The notes under the pieces are model-generated. The model did not search any database. It worked only from the letters and a program-made list of their open reading frames with translations, and was not told where the DNA came from. From Rhodospirillaceae bacterium (GTDB lineage: Bacteria; Pseudomonadota; Alphaproteobacteria; Kiloniellales; DSM-21159), in the NCBI GenBank assembly GCA_006969625.1, contig CP030885.1, positions 1,426,001 to 1,490,000 of the forward strand: DNA of 64,000 nucleotides, in the 5' to 3' direction. Position numbers and translations under genes: made by a program. Positions 1 through 8,702 of this stretch are shown piece by piece. Numbering within the stretch: the first letter of the stretch is position 1; each line of letters starts with the position of its first letter.

Positions 1-374
1 CGGCCGCCGCCTCGGTAGTCGCGGATGCCGTACTTGCCCCAATAGGTCACGTCGGCGTGGCCGGGCCGGAACTTGTCGGCGATTTCGCCGTAGTCCTTGG
101 AGCGCTGGTCGGCGTTGCGGATCTCGAGCGCGATGGGCGTTCCGGTCGTCCGGCCCTCGAACACGCCGGAGAGGATGGTCACCCGATCCTCCTCGCGACG
201 CTGGGTAGTGTAGCGCGACTGACCCGGTTTGCGCTGGTCCAGGTAGGGCTGGATATCCGCCTCGGCGAGCGGGATCAGCGGCGGCACGCCCTCGACGACG
301 CAGCCGATCGCGGGCCCGTGGCTTTCGCCCCAGGTGGTGAAGCGGAAGGCCTGGCCGAAGGCATTGCCTGGCAC
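1..374 (-). CDS. aroC: Chorismate synthase, N-terminal part (cut by window edge)
   Basis: Last enzyme of the shikimate pathway; it makes chorismate from EPSP using reduced FMN. The visible part starts at a GTG (372-374) and reads [10 protein letters not shown], then the family motif TTWGESHG around residues 11-19, followed by GCVVEGVPP and, further on, the QRREEDRV stretch, all typical of the chorismate synthase N terminus. About 124 residues are present; the remainder lies beyond position 1. The GTG is chosen because it gives the standard start of the family; the nearby ATG is out of frame. It begins 17 bases after the fabI stop on the same strand, so the two are probably cotranscribed. Confidence 0.93.
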   Translation of the reverse strand, partial: MPGNAFGQAFRFTTWGESHGPAIGCVVEGVPPLIPLAEADIQPYLDQRKPGQSRYTTQRREEDRVTILSGVFEGRTTGTPIALEIRNADQRSKDYGEIADKFRPGHADVTYWGKYGIRDYRGGG

Positions 375-390
375 GGCGCGGTCCCCTGTC

Positions 391-1230
391 CTAGCCCTGG
401 ACGCGGAAGCCCTCGAGCAGCTCACGGATCTGCGGCGCGGCCTCGACGGCCATCATGCCGACCGTGTGGTAGCCGGAATCGACATGGTGCACCTCGCCCG
501 TCACCCCGCCTGAGAGGTCGGACAACAGGTAGAGCGCGGCGCCGCCGACCTGTTCCTGCGTCACGTTGCGTCGCAGCGGCGAATTGTACTCGTTCCACTT
601 CAGGATGTAGCGGAAGTCGCCGATCCCGGAGGCGGCCAGGGTGCGGATCGGTCCGGCCGAAATGGCGTTGACCCGGATGTCCGCTTCGCCGAGATCGGAG
701 GCGAGATAGCGCACCGAGGCCTCCAGCGCGGCCTTGGCGACGCCCATCACGTTGTAGTGCGGCATGACCCGCTCGGCGCCGTAGTAGGTGAGGGTCAGCA
801 GGCTGCCGCCCGCCTTCATCATCGGCACCGCGCGCTGGGCGACGGCGGTGAAGGAGTAGCAGGAGATGTCGAGCGAGCGCAGGAAGTTGTCCCGTGTCGT
901 CTGAAGGTACTTGCCCTTGAGCTGGTCCTTGTCCGCGTAGGCGATGGCGTGCACCAGGAAGTCCAGCCCGTCCCAGCGCTCGGCCAAGGAGGCGAAGGCG
1001 GCGTCGACGGAGGCGTCGTCGCTGACGTCGCACGGCATCAGCAGATCGCTGCCGACGCTCTCGGCCAGGGGGCGCACACGCTTCTCGAGCGCGTCGCCCT
1101 GGTAGGTGAAGGCCAACTCCGCCCCTTGCGCCCGTACGGCCTGGGCGATGCCCCAAGCGATCGACCGTTCGTTCGCGACCCCCATGACGAGGCCGCGTTT
1201 GCCGCTCATCAGCGCAGGCGAATCCGACAT
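391..1230 (-). CDS. fabI: Enoyl-[acyl-carrier-protein] reductase (NADH), FabI
   Basis: Reduces trans-2-enoyl-ACP in the last step of each fatty acid elongation cycle; cytoplasmic homotetramer. The 279-residue length is normal. The nucleotide-binding start ([17 protein letters not shown]) and the catalytic set Tyr149, Tyr159 and Lys166 in the FabI spacing (Y-x9-Y-x6-K) are all present, as is the [10 protein letters not shown] substrate-loop motif. Upstream is the shared spacer with the divergent YihY-type gene, which holds a good promoter candidate (1408-1435). aroC follows directly. A short-chain-dehydrogenase paralogue is unlikely given the FabI-specific Tyr-Tyr-Lys spacing. Confidence 0.96.
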   Translation of the reverse strand: MSDSPALMSGKRGLVMGVANERSIAWGIAQAVRAQGAELAFTYQGDALEKRVRPLAESVGSDLLMPCDVSDDASVDAAFASLAERWDGLDFLVHAIAYADKDQLKGKYLQTTRDNFLRSLDISCYSFTAVAQRAVPMMKAGGSLLTLTYYGAERVMPHYNVMGVAKAALEASVRYLASDLGEADIRVNAISAGPIRTLAASGIGDFRYILKWNEYNSPLRRNVTQEQVGGAALYLLSDLSGGVTGEVHHVDSGYHTVGMMAVEAAPQIRELLEGFRVQG

Positions 1231-1564
1231 GCTCTTCCCGATGCTTCCCCGGGCCGGCGCGCTTCAGGGCGCAAAGCGGGCTGGCCGAAATTGCTGCTTT
1301 ACCCCGCCAGGCGGAGCGGACAAGACGGACCGCAGACCACGGCGGACCCGGCTGCGCGCACCGGAGGCGCGTCTGCCGATCCATCCCGACCCGGCCGGCG
1401 GCGGCGCATCCTACACTATGGGTTCGACAGGTCAAAGGCGCCCTGAAGCTGCGGATTCGCGCGACTTTGGCCGGATTTCGGCTGCCTCTCGCGCCAATCC
1501 TCGAGACGGCGTGCAGACCGACTCGATGGCAGCGAAGCTCGGCTCGGTACGTTACCCTTGAGCG
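1231..1564. other. Divergent intergenic region, fabI / YihY-type gene
   Basis: This 334-base spacer separates two divergently transcribed genes, so it should carry both promoters. On the minus strand there is one convincing sigma70-like site (1408-1435). No comparable site was found for the plus-strand gene and no coding frame with family resemblance is visible. Confidence 0.6.
1408..1435 (-). promoter_or_regulatory. Putative sigma70-type promoter for fabI-aroC
   Basis: Read on the minus strand, TTGACC (1435-1430) and TAGGAT (1413-1408) are separated by 16 bases. This would start transcription near 1400, leaving a leader of roughly 170 bases before the fabI ATG. Prediction from sequence only. 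Confidence 0.45.
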
Positions 1565-2911
1565 ATGAAGGACGACTTCCAGTCCCGCACCCGCGAAGGC
1601 GCAGACGCGCTGCAAGGGCTCGGTCCGCCCGCTGGTCCGCTCGGCCGGCTGCAGGCTGCCGCCCTGCGCACGGGTCGCTTCGTGGGCTTCGTGTATGCGC
1701 GCTTCACCGACGACCGAGGGTTGCAGCTCGCCTCCGGCCTGTCTTACGTCTCGCTGTTGGCGTTGGTGCCGATGCTGGCCATCGGCTTGGCGATCCTCGC
1801 CGCCTTTCCAGCCTTCGACGAGGCGCGCCGGCAGTTTTACGAACTGGTGCTCTCCGTCGTGCCGCCCGGCAGCCAGAGCCGTATCGAGCCCTACTACACA
1901 AGCTTCATCGAGAATGCCGCCGACCTGACCGGACCGGGCGTCGTCGGCCTGGCGCTCACGGCCATTCTCCTGCTCAACACCATCGACGAGGCGCTCAGCC
2001 GCATCTTTCGCGAGGCGACGCCGCGGCCGCTCGCGCTGCGCTTCCTGATCTATTGGGCGGTCCTGACCCTGGGGCCGCTGCTGTTCGGCGCGTCGATCTC
2101 GATTTCCTCCTACGTCTTCGCGCTGGCCCGCTTCGAGCTGATCGAAGGGGCGCTGGGCGGACTGCTGGTCGGCCTCTCGCGCCTGGTCGCCGTGGCGCTG
2201 TCCACCCTCGGCTTCGCGTTGATCTTCATGGTGGTGCCGCACCGGCCGGTACGCTTTCTGCACGCGCTGGCCGGCGGTTTCGCCGCGGCGCTGCTGATGG
2301 AACTGCTGAAGTACGTCTTCGGCCTCTACATCGCCAACGTGCGGGGCTACGAGGTGCTCTACGGCGCGCTGGCGACGATTCCCCTGTTCCTCTTCTGGCT
2401 CTACCTGATCTGGATCGTGGTGATCGTCGGCGCCGAGACGGCGGCGGCGATCCCGGAGTGGCGCTATGCCAGCGCGCGCGGCGCACCGCTGAGGCATCCC
2501 GGCGACAAGCTGGGCCTCGCCCTCGCCCTGCTGGAGCGCCTGCAGCGCGTGGCCGAAAGTGGCGAGAAGTTGACCCAGGTGCGCCTGCACCGCGGCCTTC
2601 CGGCGTCTCCCGCGGAGGTCGACCATCTGCTCGGCCGGATGCGGCGCGCCGGCCTGATCGAGCGGGCCGGGCACGGCAAGGTGCTGATCGCGCGGGATCT
2701 GCAGCACGTCACCCTGGGCGACCTACTCGTCGCTCTCGACCTGGATCTGGCGCCGACGCGGGACTGGCGCGGTGCCGCGGGGGACGCCACGCGCCGCCTG
2801 TCGGAGGAGGCTGCCCGTTATGCCCGGACACCGCTGTCCGAGGTGGTCGCAGCGCAGGGCCGCGAGTCTCCGCCGAAGGTCGTCGAGGCCGCGGGCAGCC
2901 TCCGCAGCTAA
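1565..2911 (+). CDS. YihY/BrkB-family inner membrane protein
   Basis: 448-residue membrane protein of the YihY (formerly ribonuclease BN) family; physiological role not established. The family signature region (QLASGLSYVSLLALVPMLA) lies near residues 57-75 and is followed by five further hydrophobic stretches up to about residue 295. The final 150 residues are soluble and winged-helix-like, as in longer YihY proteins. ATG at 1565 follows TTGAGCG. The stop overlaps the stop of the convergent CbpM-like gene by four bases (2908-2911). The old ribonuclease assignment should not be used. Confidence 0.85.
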   Translation: MKDDFQSRTREGADALQGLGPPAGPLGRLQAAALRTGRFVGFVYARFTDDRGLQLASGLSYVSLLALVPMLAIGLAILAAFPAFDEARRQFYELVLSVVPPGSQSRIEPYYTSFIENAADLTGPGVVGLALTAILLLNTIDEALSRIFREATPRPLALRFLIYWAVLTLGPLLFGASISISSYVFALARFELIEGALGGLLVGLSRLVAVALSTLGFALIFMVVPHRPVRFLHALAGGFAAALLMELLKYVFGLYIANVRGYEVLYGALATIPLFLFWLYLIWIVVIVGAETAAAIPEWRYASARGAPLRHPGDKLGLALALLERLQRVAESGEKLTQVRLHRGLPASPAEVDHLLGRMRRAGLIERAGHGKVLIARDLQHVTLGDLLVALDLDLAPTRDWRGAAGDATRRLSEEAARYARTPLSEVVAAQGRESPPKVVEAAGSLRS

Positions 2912-3252
2912 CCCTCGAGCGCGCGGCGGAGCTTGTCTTCGATCTCGGTTCGCTCGTCGGCCGGCAGGGCGCGGATCGCCTCCTGCACCTCGCCGAGCAG
3001 GCCGCGCAGGGCATAGACCTGGTCGAGCAGGCGCAGCACCAGCGGCATGGCTTCGTCGTTGATCGCCATGTCGTCGCGCAGCTCGCAGATCAGCCGCGCC
3101 CGCGCCGCGTCCTGTTCGTCGAAGTAGAGATCGCCTTCCTCTTCGAGCGCGCGGACCCAACTCTGCGCGGCGAAGAACACCAGTTGCTCGCGGCTGACGC
3201 TCAGACCCTCGGCGTCGATCCGGGCCACCACCTCGTCGAGCGTCAGCAGCAT
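2908..3252 (-). CDS. cbpM: CbpM-like chaperone-modulator protein (MerR-like helix-turn-helix)
   Basis: A 114-residue protein with a MerR-like N-terminal half (TLDEVVARIDAEGLSVS, then FFAAQSWV) and a helical C-terminal half rich in Leu and Glu. In Escherichia coli CbpM binds the J domain of CbpA and inhibits it. Here it lies about 40 bases downstream of a CbpA-type J protein on the same strand, which is the main reason for the call. Sequence similarity in this family is low, so a different small regulator remains possible. Confidence 0.75.
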   Translation of the reverse strand: MLLTLDEVVARIDAEGLSVSREQLVFFAAQSWVRALEEEGDLYFDEQDAARARLICELRDDMAINDEAMPLVLRLLDQVYALRGLLGEVQEAIRALPADERTEIEDKLRRALEG

Positions 3253-3292
3253 GGCGCGTCTCCCGCTTGCGGGCCGCGGGCCGGGCGGCGGC

Positions 3293-4240
3293 TCAGGCCA
3301 GCCCGGCCTTGCGGCGGGGGTCGTAGGGGTGCTTCTCCGACCACTTGGCGAGGAAGTCGGTCAGCTCGGCGTCGGGCTGCTCCGGCAGCATCACCTTGAG
3401 CTTGACGAACTGGTCGCCGTAGGTGCCGGCGGTACGGTCCTTGATCCCCTTGCCCTTGAGCCGCAGCGTCGTGCCGGTGTTGGCCCCTGACGGCACCTTC
3501 ATGGCGACCTTGCCGTGCACCGTGGGCACGTTGATCTGCGCCCCCTCCAGCGCCTCCGCCAAGGTGACCGGCAACTCGAGGTGGACGTCCGAGCCCTTGC
3601 GGGTGAAGTGCCGGTGCGGCGCGACGTGCACCTCAAGGAAGGCGTCGCCGTGCGGGCCGCCGTAGAGCCCCTGGCGCCCCTTGCCCTTCAGCCGCAGGGT
3701 CTGGCCCTCCTCGGTACCTTCGGGGATCGTGACGTCCAGGGTCTTGCCGTCGGAAAGCTGGATCCGCTTGCGCGCGCCGGCGGCCGCCTCCAGGAAGTCG
3801 ACCTCGACGGTGTAATGCACATCGGCGCCGCGCTGGGGGGTGCGCTGGCGGCCCTCGGTATGGCGGCCGTCGCGGCGGAAGGCGCCGCCGAAGAGGTCGG
3901 CGAAGATGTCGTCGGCGGAAAAGTCTTCGTCGAAGGCGTATCGGGTGTACTTGCCGCCGGTGCCGTGCGCGCCGCCGGCCTCCGCGTAGGTGCGATAGAA
4001 GCCGCGGGTCGGATCCTCCTGACCGCTGGCGTCGATCTCGCCGGCGTCGAAGCGACGACGCTTGTCGGCGTCGCCGAGGATGCCGTAGGCCTGCGAGACC
4101 TCCTTGAAGCGCTGTTCGACGGCCGCATTGCCCGGGTTCAGATCCGGGTGCAGCTCCTTGGCCAGCTTGCGATAGGCCTTCTTGATCTCGTCCTGGCTGG
4201 CGCTGCGGCCGACGCCGAGGACCTCGTAGGGGTCGCGCAT
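3293..4240 (-). CDS. cbpA: CbpA-type DnaJ co-chaperone (type B, no zinc finger)
   Basis: Hsp40 co-chaperone that delivers substrates to DnaK and stimulates its ATPase. The N-terminal J domain (DPYEVLGVGRSASQDEIKKAY) carries the HPD triad (LHPDLNPG, about residues 31-38). No CxxCxGxG repeats are present, so this is a CbpA/DnaJB type and not DnaJ proper. Two substrate-binding barrel domains follow (GKTLDVTIPEGTEEGQTLRLKGKG near the middle, then the paired VPSGANTGTTLRLKGKG). Start chosen at the ATG giving MRDPYEVLG; a longer in-frame extension has no family support. 315 residues, normal length. Confidence 0.9.
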   Translation of the reverse strand: MRDPYEVLGVGRSASQDEIKKAYRKLAKELHPDLNPGNAAVEQRFKEVSQAYGILGDADKRRRFDAGEIDASGQEDPTRGFYRTYAEAGGAHGTGGKYTRYAFDEDFSADDIFADLFGGAFRRDGRHTEGRQRTPQRGADVHYTVEVDFLEAAAGARKRIQLSDGKTLDVTIPEGTEEGQTLRLKGKGRQGLYGGPHGDAFLEVHVAPHRHFTRKGSDVHLELPVTLAEALEGAQINVPTVHGKVAMKVPSGANTGTTLRLKGKGIKDRTAGTYGDQFVKLKVMLPEQPDAELTDFLAKWSEKHPYDPRRKAGLA

Positions 4241-4379
4241 GTGCGGCGGATCGTCATGAGTGAGACACGCGGATCGGCCCTCATTTGTGGGCAGCCCGGC
4301 GCGCGAAGGCAAGTCCCTGAGACGTCGGGACGATTGGGCTCGGGCGGCAATGCGAAGGAGCGTCGACCTGGGCCGACGC

Positions 4380-4423
4380 CCCTCGGTTCAAGGCCTGGCG
4401 GCCCTCGGTTAAAGGCCTGGCCG
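4380..4423. repeat. 22-bp imperfect tandem repeat (two copies)
   Basis: Two adjacent 22-base units (4380-4401 and 4402-4423) differ at only two positions; the unit starts CCCTCGGTT and contains AAGGCCTGGC. They sit just after the stop of the minus-strand lipoprotein gene. On that strand an imperfect 10-bp stem (CCAGGCGGCC with GGCCGCCAGG) can form across the copies, so a transcription-end role is possible but there is no T tract. Confidence 0.7.
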
Positions 4424-4431
4424 CCTGGGGT

Positions 4432-4905
4432 TCAGCTCATGATTTCCCAGGTGCCGTCGGCGCGCCGGCAGGCGACGCCGGTGCCGGTCTCCGTGCGGCC
4501 GTCGATGGTGATGGTCTCGCGGAATTCCCGACAGTAGCGCCCGCTCTGGGTGTAGCCGTCACGGACCGGCGTGTAGGAACCCTGATTCGCGTTGTTCGGA
4601 TTGTTCCAGGTGATGGTCTCGCCGATCGGCGCGCGCACCGCCTGCTGCTGCGCCTGCTGGGCCTTCAGGCGGTCTGTGTCGTCCATGCTGCGGCCGATCT
4701 CCGAGCCGACGAACAGGCCGATCGCCGTGCCCGCGGCGGTGGCGATCAGGTTGCCGGTGCCGCCGCCGATCTGAGAGCCGATGAAGCCGCCCAGCGCGGC
4801 GCCGCCGAGGGCGCCGACCGTCTGCTTCGGGCCGGGTCCGTTCTCGCAGCCGGCGAGCCCGAGTCCCAAGACCGCGGCGCCGATGATCAGAATCTTGCGA
4901 ACCAT
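4432..4905 (-). CDS. 17-kDa-antigen-type outer-membrane lipoprotein with glycine zipper
   Basis: 157-residue lipoprotein. The signal peptide ([20 protein letters not shown]) ends in a lipobox LAGC with Cys about residue 20. A glycine-zipper segment follows ([13 protein letters not shown], then [15 protein letters not shown]). The C-terminal domain holds two cysteines in the contexts SGRYCREF and [11 protein letters not shown], the typical end of Rickettsia 17-kDa surface antigen relatives, where they may pair. Start at 4905 is fixed by the signal peptide; an upstream in-frame extension of 62 residues lacks any signal. Function is unknown beyond envelope structure. Confidence 0.85.
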   Translation of the reverse strand: MVRKILIIGAAVLGLGLAGCENGPGPKQTVGALGGAALGGFIGSQIGGGTGNLIATAAGTAIGLFVGSEIGRSMDDTDRLKAQQAQQQAVRAPIGETITWNNPNNANQGSYTPVRDGYTQSGRYCREFRETITIDGRTETGTGVACRRADGTWEIMS

Positions 4906-4976
4906 GTCAGCGTGCCTCTTTCCTTCAGTTGTGCCCGCCGTGCGGGTCCCCCGAGGCCGCCTCGCCGCAAACGCCC

Positions 4977-5004
4977 TTGGTCTGCTTGGCGCGGCGCCTA
5001 TACT
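4977..5004 (+). promoter_or_regulatory. Putative sigma70-type promoter for pdxH
   Basis: TTGGTC (4977-4982) and TATACT (4999-5004) with a 16-base spacer, about 150 bases before the pdxH ATG. A 7-bp inverted repeat (TACGGTC 5045-5051, GACCGTA 5060-5066) lies downstream and could be an operator. Prediction only. Confidence 0.35.
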
Positions 5005-5154
5005 TTCGTGCCAGGATCGCCCGTCGGAGGGCGGTCGTCGGTTGTACGGTCCGACATTCGACCGTATCCCCGTCGGCGAAGCGCGTCTCACCTCTCGTGC
5101 GTTGCCCGGCAGACCAGCAGGCCGGGCACGTTGTCGTCAATAGGTCGTCCGCCC

Positions 5155-5775
5155 ATGGTCACCGATACGCCCATCGAGGATCCCTTTGCCTTGTTCGACA
5201 CCTGGCTTGCGGAGGCCAGAGACAAAGAGGCCAACGACCCGAACGCGATGGCCGTTGCAAGCCTCGGTTCCGACGGGATGCCCTCCCTGCGCATGGTCCT
5301 GCTGAAGGACGTCAGCCGCGGCGGCTTCGTCTTCTACACGAATTACGAGAGCCGCAAGGGCACGCAGATCCTGGCGCATCCGAAAGTCGCACTTTTGTTT
5401 CACTGGAAGTCCTTGCGCCGCCAGGTACGGATCGAGGGCGATGTGGCCGAGGTCGACCCGCAGGAGGCCGATACGTACTTCGCCAGCCGGCCGAAGCAGA
5501 GCCAGATCGGTGCCTGGGCCTCGCAGCAGTCGCGCCCGCTCGAAAGCCGCCATGCCCTGGAAAAGCAAGTCGCCCGCTACGCCGCGAAGTATGCGCTCGC
5601 CAGCGTGCCGCGGCCGCCGCACTGGTCTGGCTTCCGGGTGACGCCGCACCTGATCGAGTTCTGGAAGGACGGCGCATTCCGGCTGCACGACCGCCTCGTG
5701 TACTATCGACAGGGCGAGGACCCCGGAGGCGACCCTGCCAAGCCGCGATGGCAGACCGAGCGGCTGTATCCCTGA
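5155..5775 (+). CDS. pdxH: Pyridoxamine 5'-phosphate oxidase
   Basis: FMN enzyme that oxidises pyridoxamine- or pyridoxine-5'-phosphate to pyridoxal 5'-phosphate. 206 residues. Visible family motifs in order: LRMVLLKDV and [10 protein letters not shown] (FMN and phosphate binding), [13 protein letters not shown] (the loop reads [10 protein letters not shown] here), [23 protein letters not shown] near the C terminus. ATG at 5155 is the first start that gives the usual N terminus ([17 protein letters not shown]); upstream in-frame sequence is not family-like. The CDF transporter gene follows 27 bases later. Confidence 0.96.
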   Translation: MVTDTPIEDPFALFDTWLAEARDKEANDPNAMAVASLGSDGMPSLRMVLLKDVSRGGFVFYTNYESRKGTQILAHPKVALLFHWKSLRRQVRIEGDVAEVDPQEADTYFASRPKQSQIGAWASQQSRPLESRHALEKQVARYAAKYALASVPRPPHWSGFRVTPHLIEFWKDGAFRLHDRLVYYRQGEDPGGDPAKPRWQTERLYP

Positions 5776-5802
5776 TACGGCAGCCCGGCGGCTGGAACGA
5801 GC

Positions 5803-6732
5803 ATGAGCGCAAGAGACGGGAACCAGCGTTTGGACCAGCGGCGGGCCGGCCGCCTGATGCGGCTGGCCACCTATGCCTCCGTGGTCACGGCGACGATCCT
5901 GATCGCCGTCAAGCTCGGGGCCTGGTGGCTGACCGACTCGGTCAGCCTGCTGTCCAGCCTGATGGACTCGCTGCTCGACGTCGCCGCGTCGCTGGTGACA
6001 TTGCTGGCGGTGCGGCAGGCGCTGGTGCCGGCCGACCAGGAGCACCGCTTCGGCCACGGCAAGGCGGAGCCCCTGGCCGCCCTGCTTCAAGCCGGGCTGA
6101 TCTCGGGCTCGGCGCTGTTCATCGCGATCGAGGGCGGCCACCGGCTGATCCAACCGGAGCCGGTGTCGTACGGAAACGTGGGCGTCGGGGTGATGGTCTT
6201 CTCGATCCTGCTGACCTTCGCGCTGACCCGCTTCCAGAAGTACGTCGTGCGCCGGACCGGCTCCAGCGCGATCGCGGCGGATTCCCTGCACTACATGTCC
6301 GATCTGCTGATGAACGCCGCGGTGATCCTGGCGCTGGTGCTGGCCAGTCAGTTCGGATGGCTGCGCGCGGACCCGCTGATCGCCCTCGGCGTCGCCGGCT
6401 ACATTTTCTACAGCGCTGTGCAGATCGCCCGGGAGGCGCTGGATATGCTGATGGACCGGGAGTTGCCCGCCGAGCAGCGCGAAAAGGTCATCGCCGTGGC
6501 GCGGGCGCACGACGAAGTGCTGGGCGTGCACGACCTGAAGACACGGGCCTCGGGGCCGCGCACTTTCATCCAGTTGCACCTGGAGATGAACGGAGGGATG
6601 ACGCTGTATCGCGCCCACGCCGTCGCGGAGGCAGTGGAGGCGGAGCTGCAGACCCAGTTCCCCGGCGCCGAGGTGATCATCCACCAGGATCCGCACGTGC
6701 TGGCGGAGGAAACGCCGCAATACGGCACCTGA
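5803..6732 (+). CDS. Cation diffusion facilitator (FieF/YiiP type) metal exporter
   Basis: Inner-membrane divalent-metal/proton antiporter, 309 residues. Six transmembrane segments precede a cytoplasmic domain (from about residue 215). The YiiP zinc-site ligands are all in place: Asp55 and Asp59 in MDSLLD and His163 and Asp167 in LHYMSD, a D-D-H-D arrangement that fits Zn, Fe or Cd. The histidine-containing RFGHGKAEPL loop after TM2 is also typical. Lies in the same direction as pdxH and is probably transcribed with it. The exact metal cannot be told from sequence. Confidence 0.92.
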   Translation: MSARDGNQRLDQRRAGRLMRLATYASVVTATILIAVKLGAWWLTDSVSLLSSLMDSLLDVAASLVTLLAVRQALVPADQEHRFGHGKAEPLAALLQAGLISGSALFIAIEGGHRLIQPEPVSYGNVGVGVMVFSILLTFALTRFQKYVVRRTGSSAIAADSLHYMSDLLMNAAVILALVLASQFGWLRADPLIALGVAGYIFYSAVQIAREALDMLMDRELPAEQREKVIAVARAHDEVLGVHDLKTRASGPRTFIQLHLEMNGGMTLYRAHAVAEAVEAELQTQFPGAEVIIHQDPHVLAEETPQYGT

Positions 6733-6799
6733 GACCCGGGCCAGGGAAACCGGGCCAGGGAAGCCGGGCCGTCGGCGGCTCGGGCGCCGCCCCGGGCCG

Positions 6800-6813
6800 T
6801 TGACGCACATCAA
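6800..6813. promoter_or_regulatory. FNR/FixK-type binding site
   Basis: TTGACGCACATCAA matches the consensus TTGAT-N4-ATCAA at nine of ten fixed positions and is close to palindromic. It lies 120 bases before the universal stress protein ATG, a location compatible with activation at about -41 of a promoter between the box and the gene. Members of the Crp/FNR family (FNR, FixK, Anr) use this site to switch genes on at low oxygen. Confidence 0.65.
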
Positions 6814-6932
6814 TGCCCTGCCCAGATGCGGCTGGGATCGTCCCGCTCATGTGCCGATGGCCCGTCGCCATCCGGTCGCGGCCCGCGGAAACCAGGCACC
6901 GACAAGGACAAGCAACAGGGGGTCAGTCCGAG

Positions 6933-7811
6933 ATGTCGTTCGCGTCCCTGCTCGCCGTGGTCGACGGCGGCGATGCCAGCACCGCCACCATGCGAGCGGC
7001 CGTCGCGCTTGGCCAGGGCTTCGAGGCTTACGTCGAAGCCCTGCACGTACGTCTCGATCCGGAAAGCTCGATCCCACTTGTCGGCGAGGGAATGTCGGCG
7101 GCGATGGTCGAGCAGGTTTCGACCGACCTGCGCCAGAGCGCCCAAAGTCACGCCAAGGCGGCGCGTCAGGCCGCCGAGGAGGCCTGCAGGGCGATCGACG
7201 CCCACTTGGGCGCGGCGAACGGCGCCGCCGAGGCCGGCAAGTTCACCTGCGCTTGGCGCGAAGTCGTCGGCCGCGAGGACTCGGTGGTGGCCGAGCGCGC
7301 CCTGCTGTTCGACTTGGTGCTCTGCGGGCGCCCAGACGATGCGCAGGAGGGCGCCTACGCGCCGGCGCTGGAAGCCGCAATGTTCGAGGCCGGCCGCGCA
7401 GTGCTGGTTCTGCCGCCTGGCTTCGAGGGCACCGTCGGCAACACGGTGCTGATCGGCTGGGCGGGAACGCGCGAGTGCGCGCGGGCGGTGACCGCTGCCC
7501 TGCCGCTGTTGGCCAAGGCCGGGACGGTCCAGGTGGTCGCTCTGGCCGAGGAGGACGAGGAGCTGGCGGGCGCCAAGAGTCCGCAGGCCGCGGCGGCGTG
7601 GCTGGGGCTGCACGGGATCGACGCCCGCGCCCGCACGCTGCCTCTGGAGGACGGCGCCGGCGAGGCGCTGATGACCGCCGCCGGCCAGGCGGACGCAGAC
7701 CTGCTCGTGATGGGCGCCTACGGCCACAGCCGTCTGCGCGAGTTCGTGCTGGGCGGCGCGACGCGGGCGGTCCTGACTCACTGTGCGCTGCCTGTGCTGA
7801 TGGCGCACTGA
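6933..7811 (+). CDS. Tandem-domain universal stress protein (UspA family)
   Basis: 292-residue protein with two Usp folds. The second half ends with LLVMGAYGHSRLREF and LGGATRAVL, the ATP-loop region (G-x2-G-x9-G-G) seen in oxygen-regulated alphaproteobacterial Usp proteins; the Ser/Thr usually after the last Gly is replaced by Gly-Ala-Thr. The N-terminal half has no complete ATP motif. Start at 6933 gives MSFASLLAVVDGG, the normal first strand. An FNR/FixK-like box lies upstream, so expression at low oxygen is likely. Two small conserved genes follow in the same direction. Confidence 0.88.
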   Translation: MSFASLLAVVDGGDASTATMRAAVALGQGFEAYVEALHVRLDPESSIPLVGEGMSAAMVEQVSTDLRQSAQSHAKAARQAAEEACRAIDAHLGAANGAAEAGKFTCAWREVVGREDSVVAERALLFDLVLCGRPDDAQEGAYAPALEAAMFEAGRAVLVLPPGFEGTVGNTVLIGWAGTRECARAVTAALPLLAKAGTVQVVALAEEDEELAGAKSPQAAAAWLGLHGIDARARTLPLEDGAGEALMTAAGQADADLLVMGAYGHSRLREFVLGGATRAVLTHCALPVLMAH

Positions 7812-7893
7812 GCGGTTCGGCCGCAGGGCGCCCGCAAGAAGGCGCTACCGGCCTCAGGCAGGCCGCCGCCGCAGCGGCGGCAGGAGGAAAGCC

Positions 7894-8193
7894 ATGCTGA
7901 CCTTGGATGACGTCATCGGCATGTCCGAACTGACCGAAGACGAGATCGACGCCATTGTCGAGCACGAGCACTGTCCCGAGATCATCGCCGCGGAGCTGGG
8001 CAACTATCTGGTGCACAGCGCGAACGGCGTGCCGCTGCTCAAGCGGATGATCCTCGAGGATATCGCCGCTGCGGAGGCCAAGGAGAACTATGCCCACGCG
8101 CTGAAGCTGCGTCTCGTTCTCCGGCATTTCGTCGAGACTCACCCCGACTACGATCCCGAAGCGATGCCGCAGAGCGCCGGCGAGCGCCGCTAG
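7894..8193 (+). CDS. Small conserved protein of unknown function, 99 residues
   Basis: No function recognised. The protein is acidic in its first half (SELTEDEIDAIVEHEHCPEI) and mostly helical by eye, with the sequence AAELGNYLVHSANGVPL near the middle and no membrane segment or signal peptide. A strong ribosome-binding site (AGGAGG) precedes the ATG, which supports real translation. It lies 82 bases after the universal stress gene, suggesting joint control by low oxygen. Confidence 0.75.
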   Translation: MLTLDDVIGMSELTEDEIDAIVEHEHCPEIIAAELGNYLVHSANGVPLLKRMILEDIAAAEAKENYAHALKLRLVLRHFVETHPDYDPEAMPQSAGERR

Positions 8194-8245
8194 GCGACGG
8201 CCCGGCACATCGCATCGGCCCGGGACACCTGGAGGACCTTCCGAT

Positions 8246-8659
8246 ATGAGCCTGATGTCCATTCGCCTCGAACTGGCGCGCGATCACGACTTCCCGCAAG
8301 GCAGCCCGACCCGCGGATACGAGTTCGTCGCACCCCTCGATCCGGACGGACACATCGACGTCGACGGCTGGCATAGGGAACGCAAGCACTGCAGGGTCTG
8401 GCGTTTCTGGGAAGGCGAGGCGGACGAGTACGGCCACCTGATCCATACGCGCGGGCGCAAGTGGGCCTTTCACTACGACGTCGAGGGCGACCCGGACCTC
8501 GACGAGGCCGGATATCGCTTCGACAGCCACTGCTTCGTCGAAGGCGAGTATGTCTCGATCCTCGAGCAGGACGAGCAGCTGCGCACCTTCCGTGTCGTCT
8601 CGGTGCGGCCGGCGGGCCGCCACAGCGGCGCTCCGGCCGGCAGCGCGGCCGCCTCCTGA
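8246..8659 (+). CDS. Small conserved protein of unknown function, 137 residues
   Basis: No function recognised. The protein is rich in aromatic and acidic residues, with HCRVWRFWEGEADEYGHL near residues 49-66 and WAFHYDVEGDPDLDEAGY and FDSHCFVEGEYVSI later, a mostly beta pattern. No signal peptide or membrane segment. GGAGG lies 10 bases before the ATG at 8246; a second in-frame ATG at 8255 could also serve. Same strand as the universal stress gene and 52 bases after the preceding small gene. Confidence 0.78.
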   Translation: MSLMSIRLELARDHDFPQGSPTRGYEFVAPLDPDGHIDVDGWHRERKHCRVWRFWEGEADEYGHLIHTRGRKWAFHYDVEGDPDLDEAGYRFDSHCFVEGEYVSILEQDEQLRTFRVVSVRPAGRHSGAPAGSAAAS

Positions 8660-8702
8660 CGCGCCGCTTGCGCCCCTGCGCAGTCGGGATAGACTGCGCG
8701 GC

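Noticed and set aside
422..2707. 761-residue minus-strand frame
   Set aside because: Overlaps fabI in another frame and crosses the divergent promoter region and the YihY-type gene; no motifs.
1565..2911. Ribonuclease BN
   Set aside because: This old name for the YihY family was a misassignment; no nuclease motifs are visible.
3293..4240. DnaJ proper
   Set aside because: There are no CxxCxGxG zinc-finger repeats and the partner is a CbpM-like gene.
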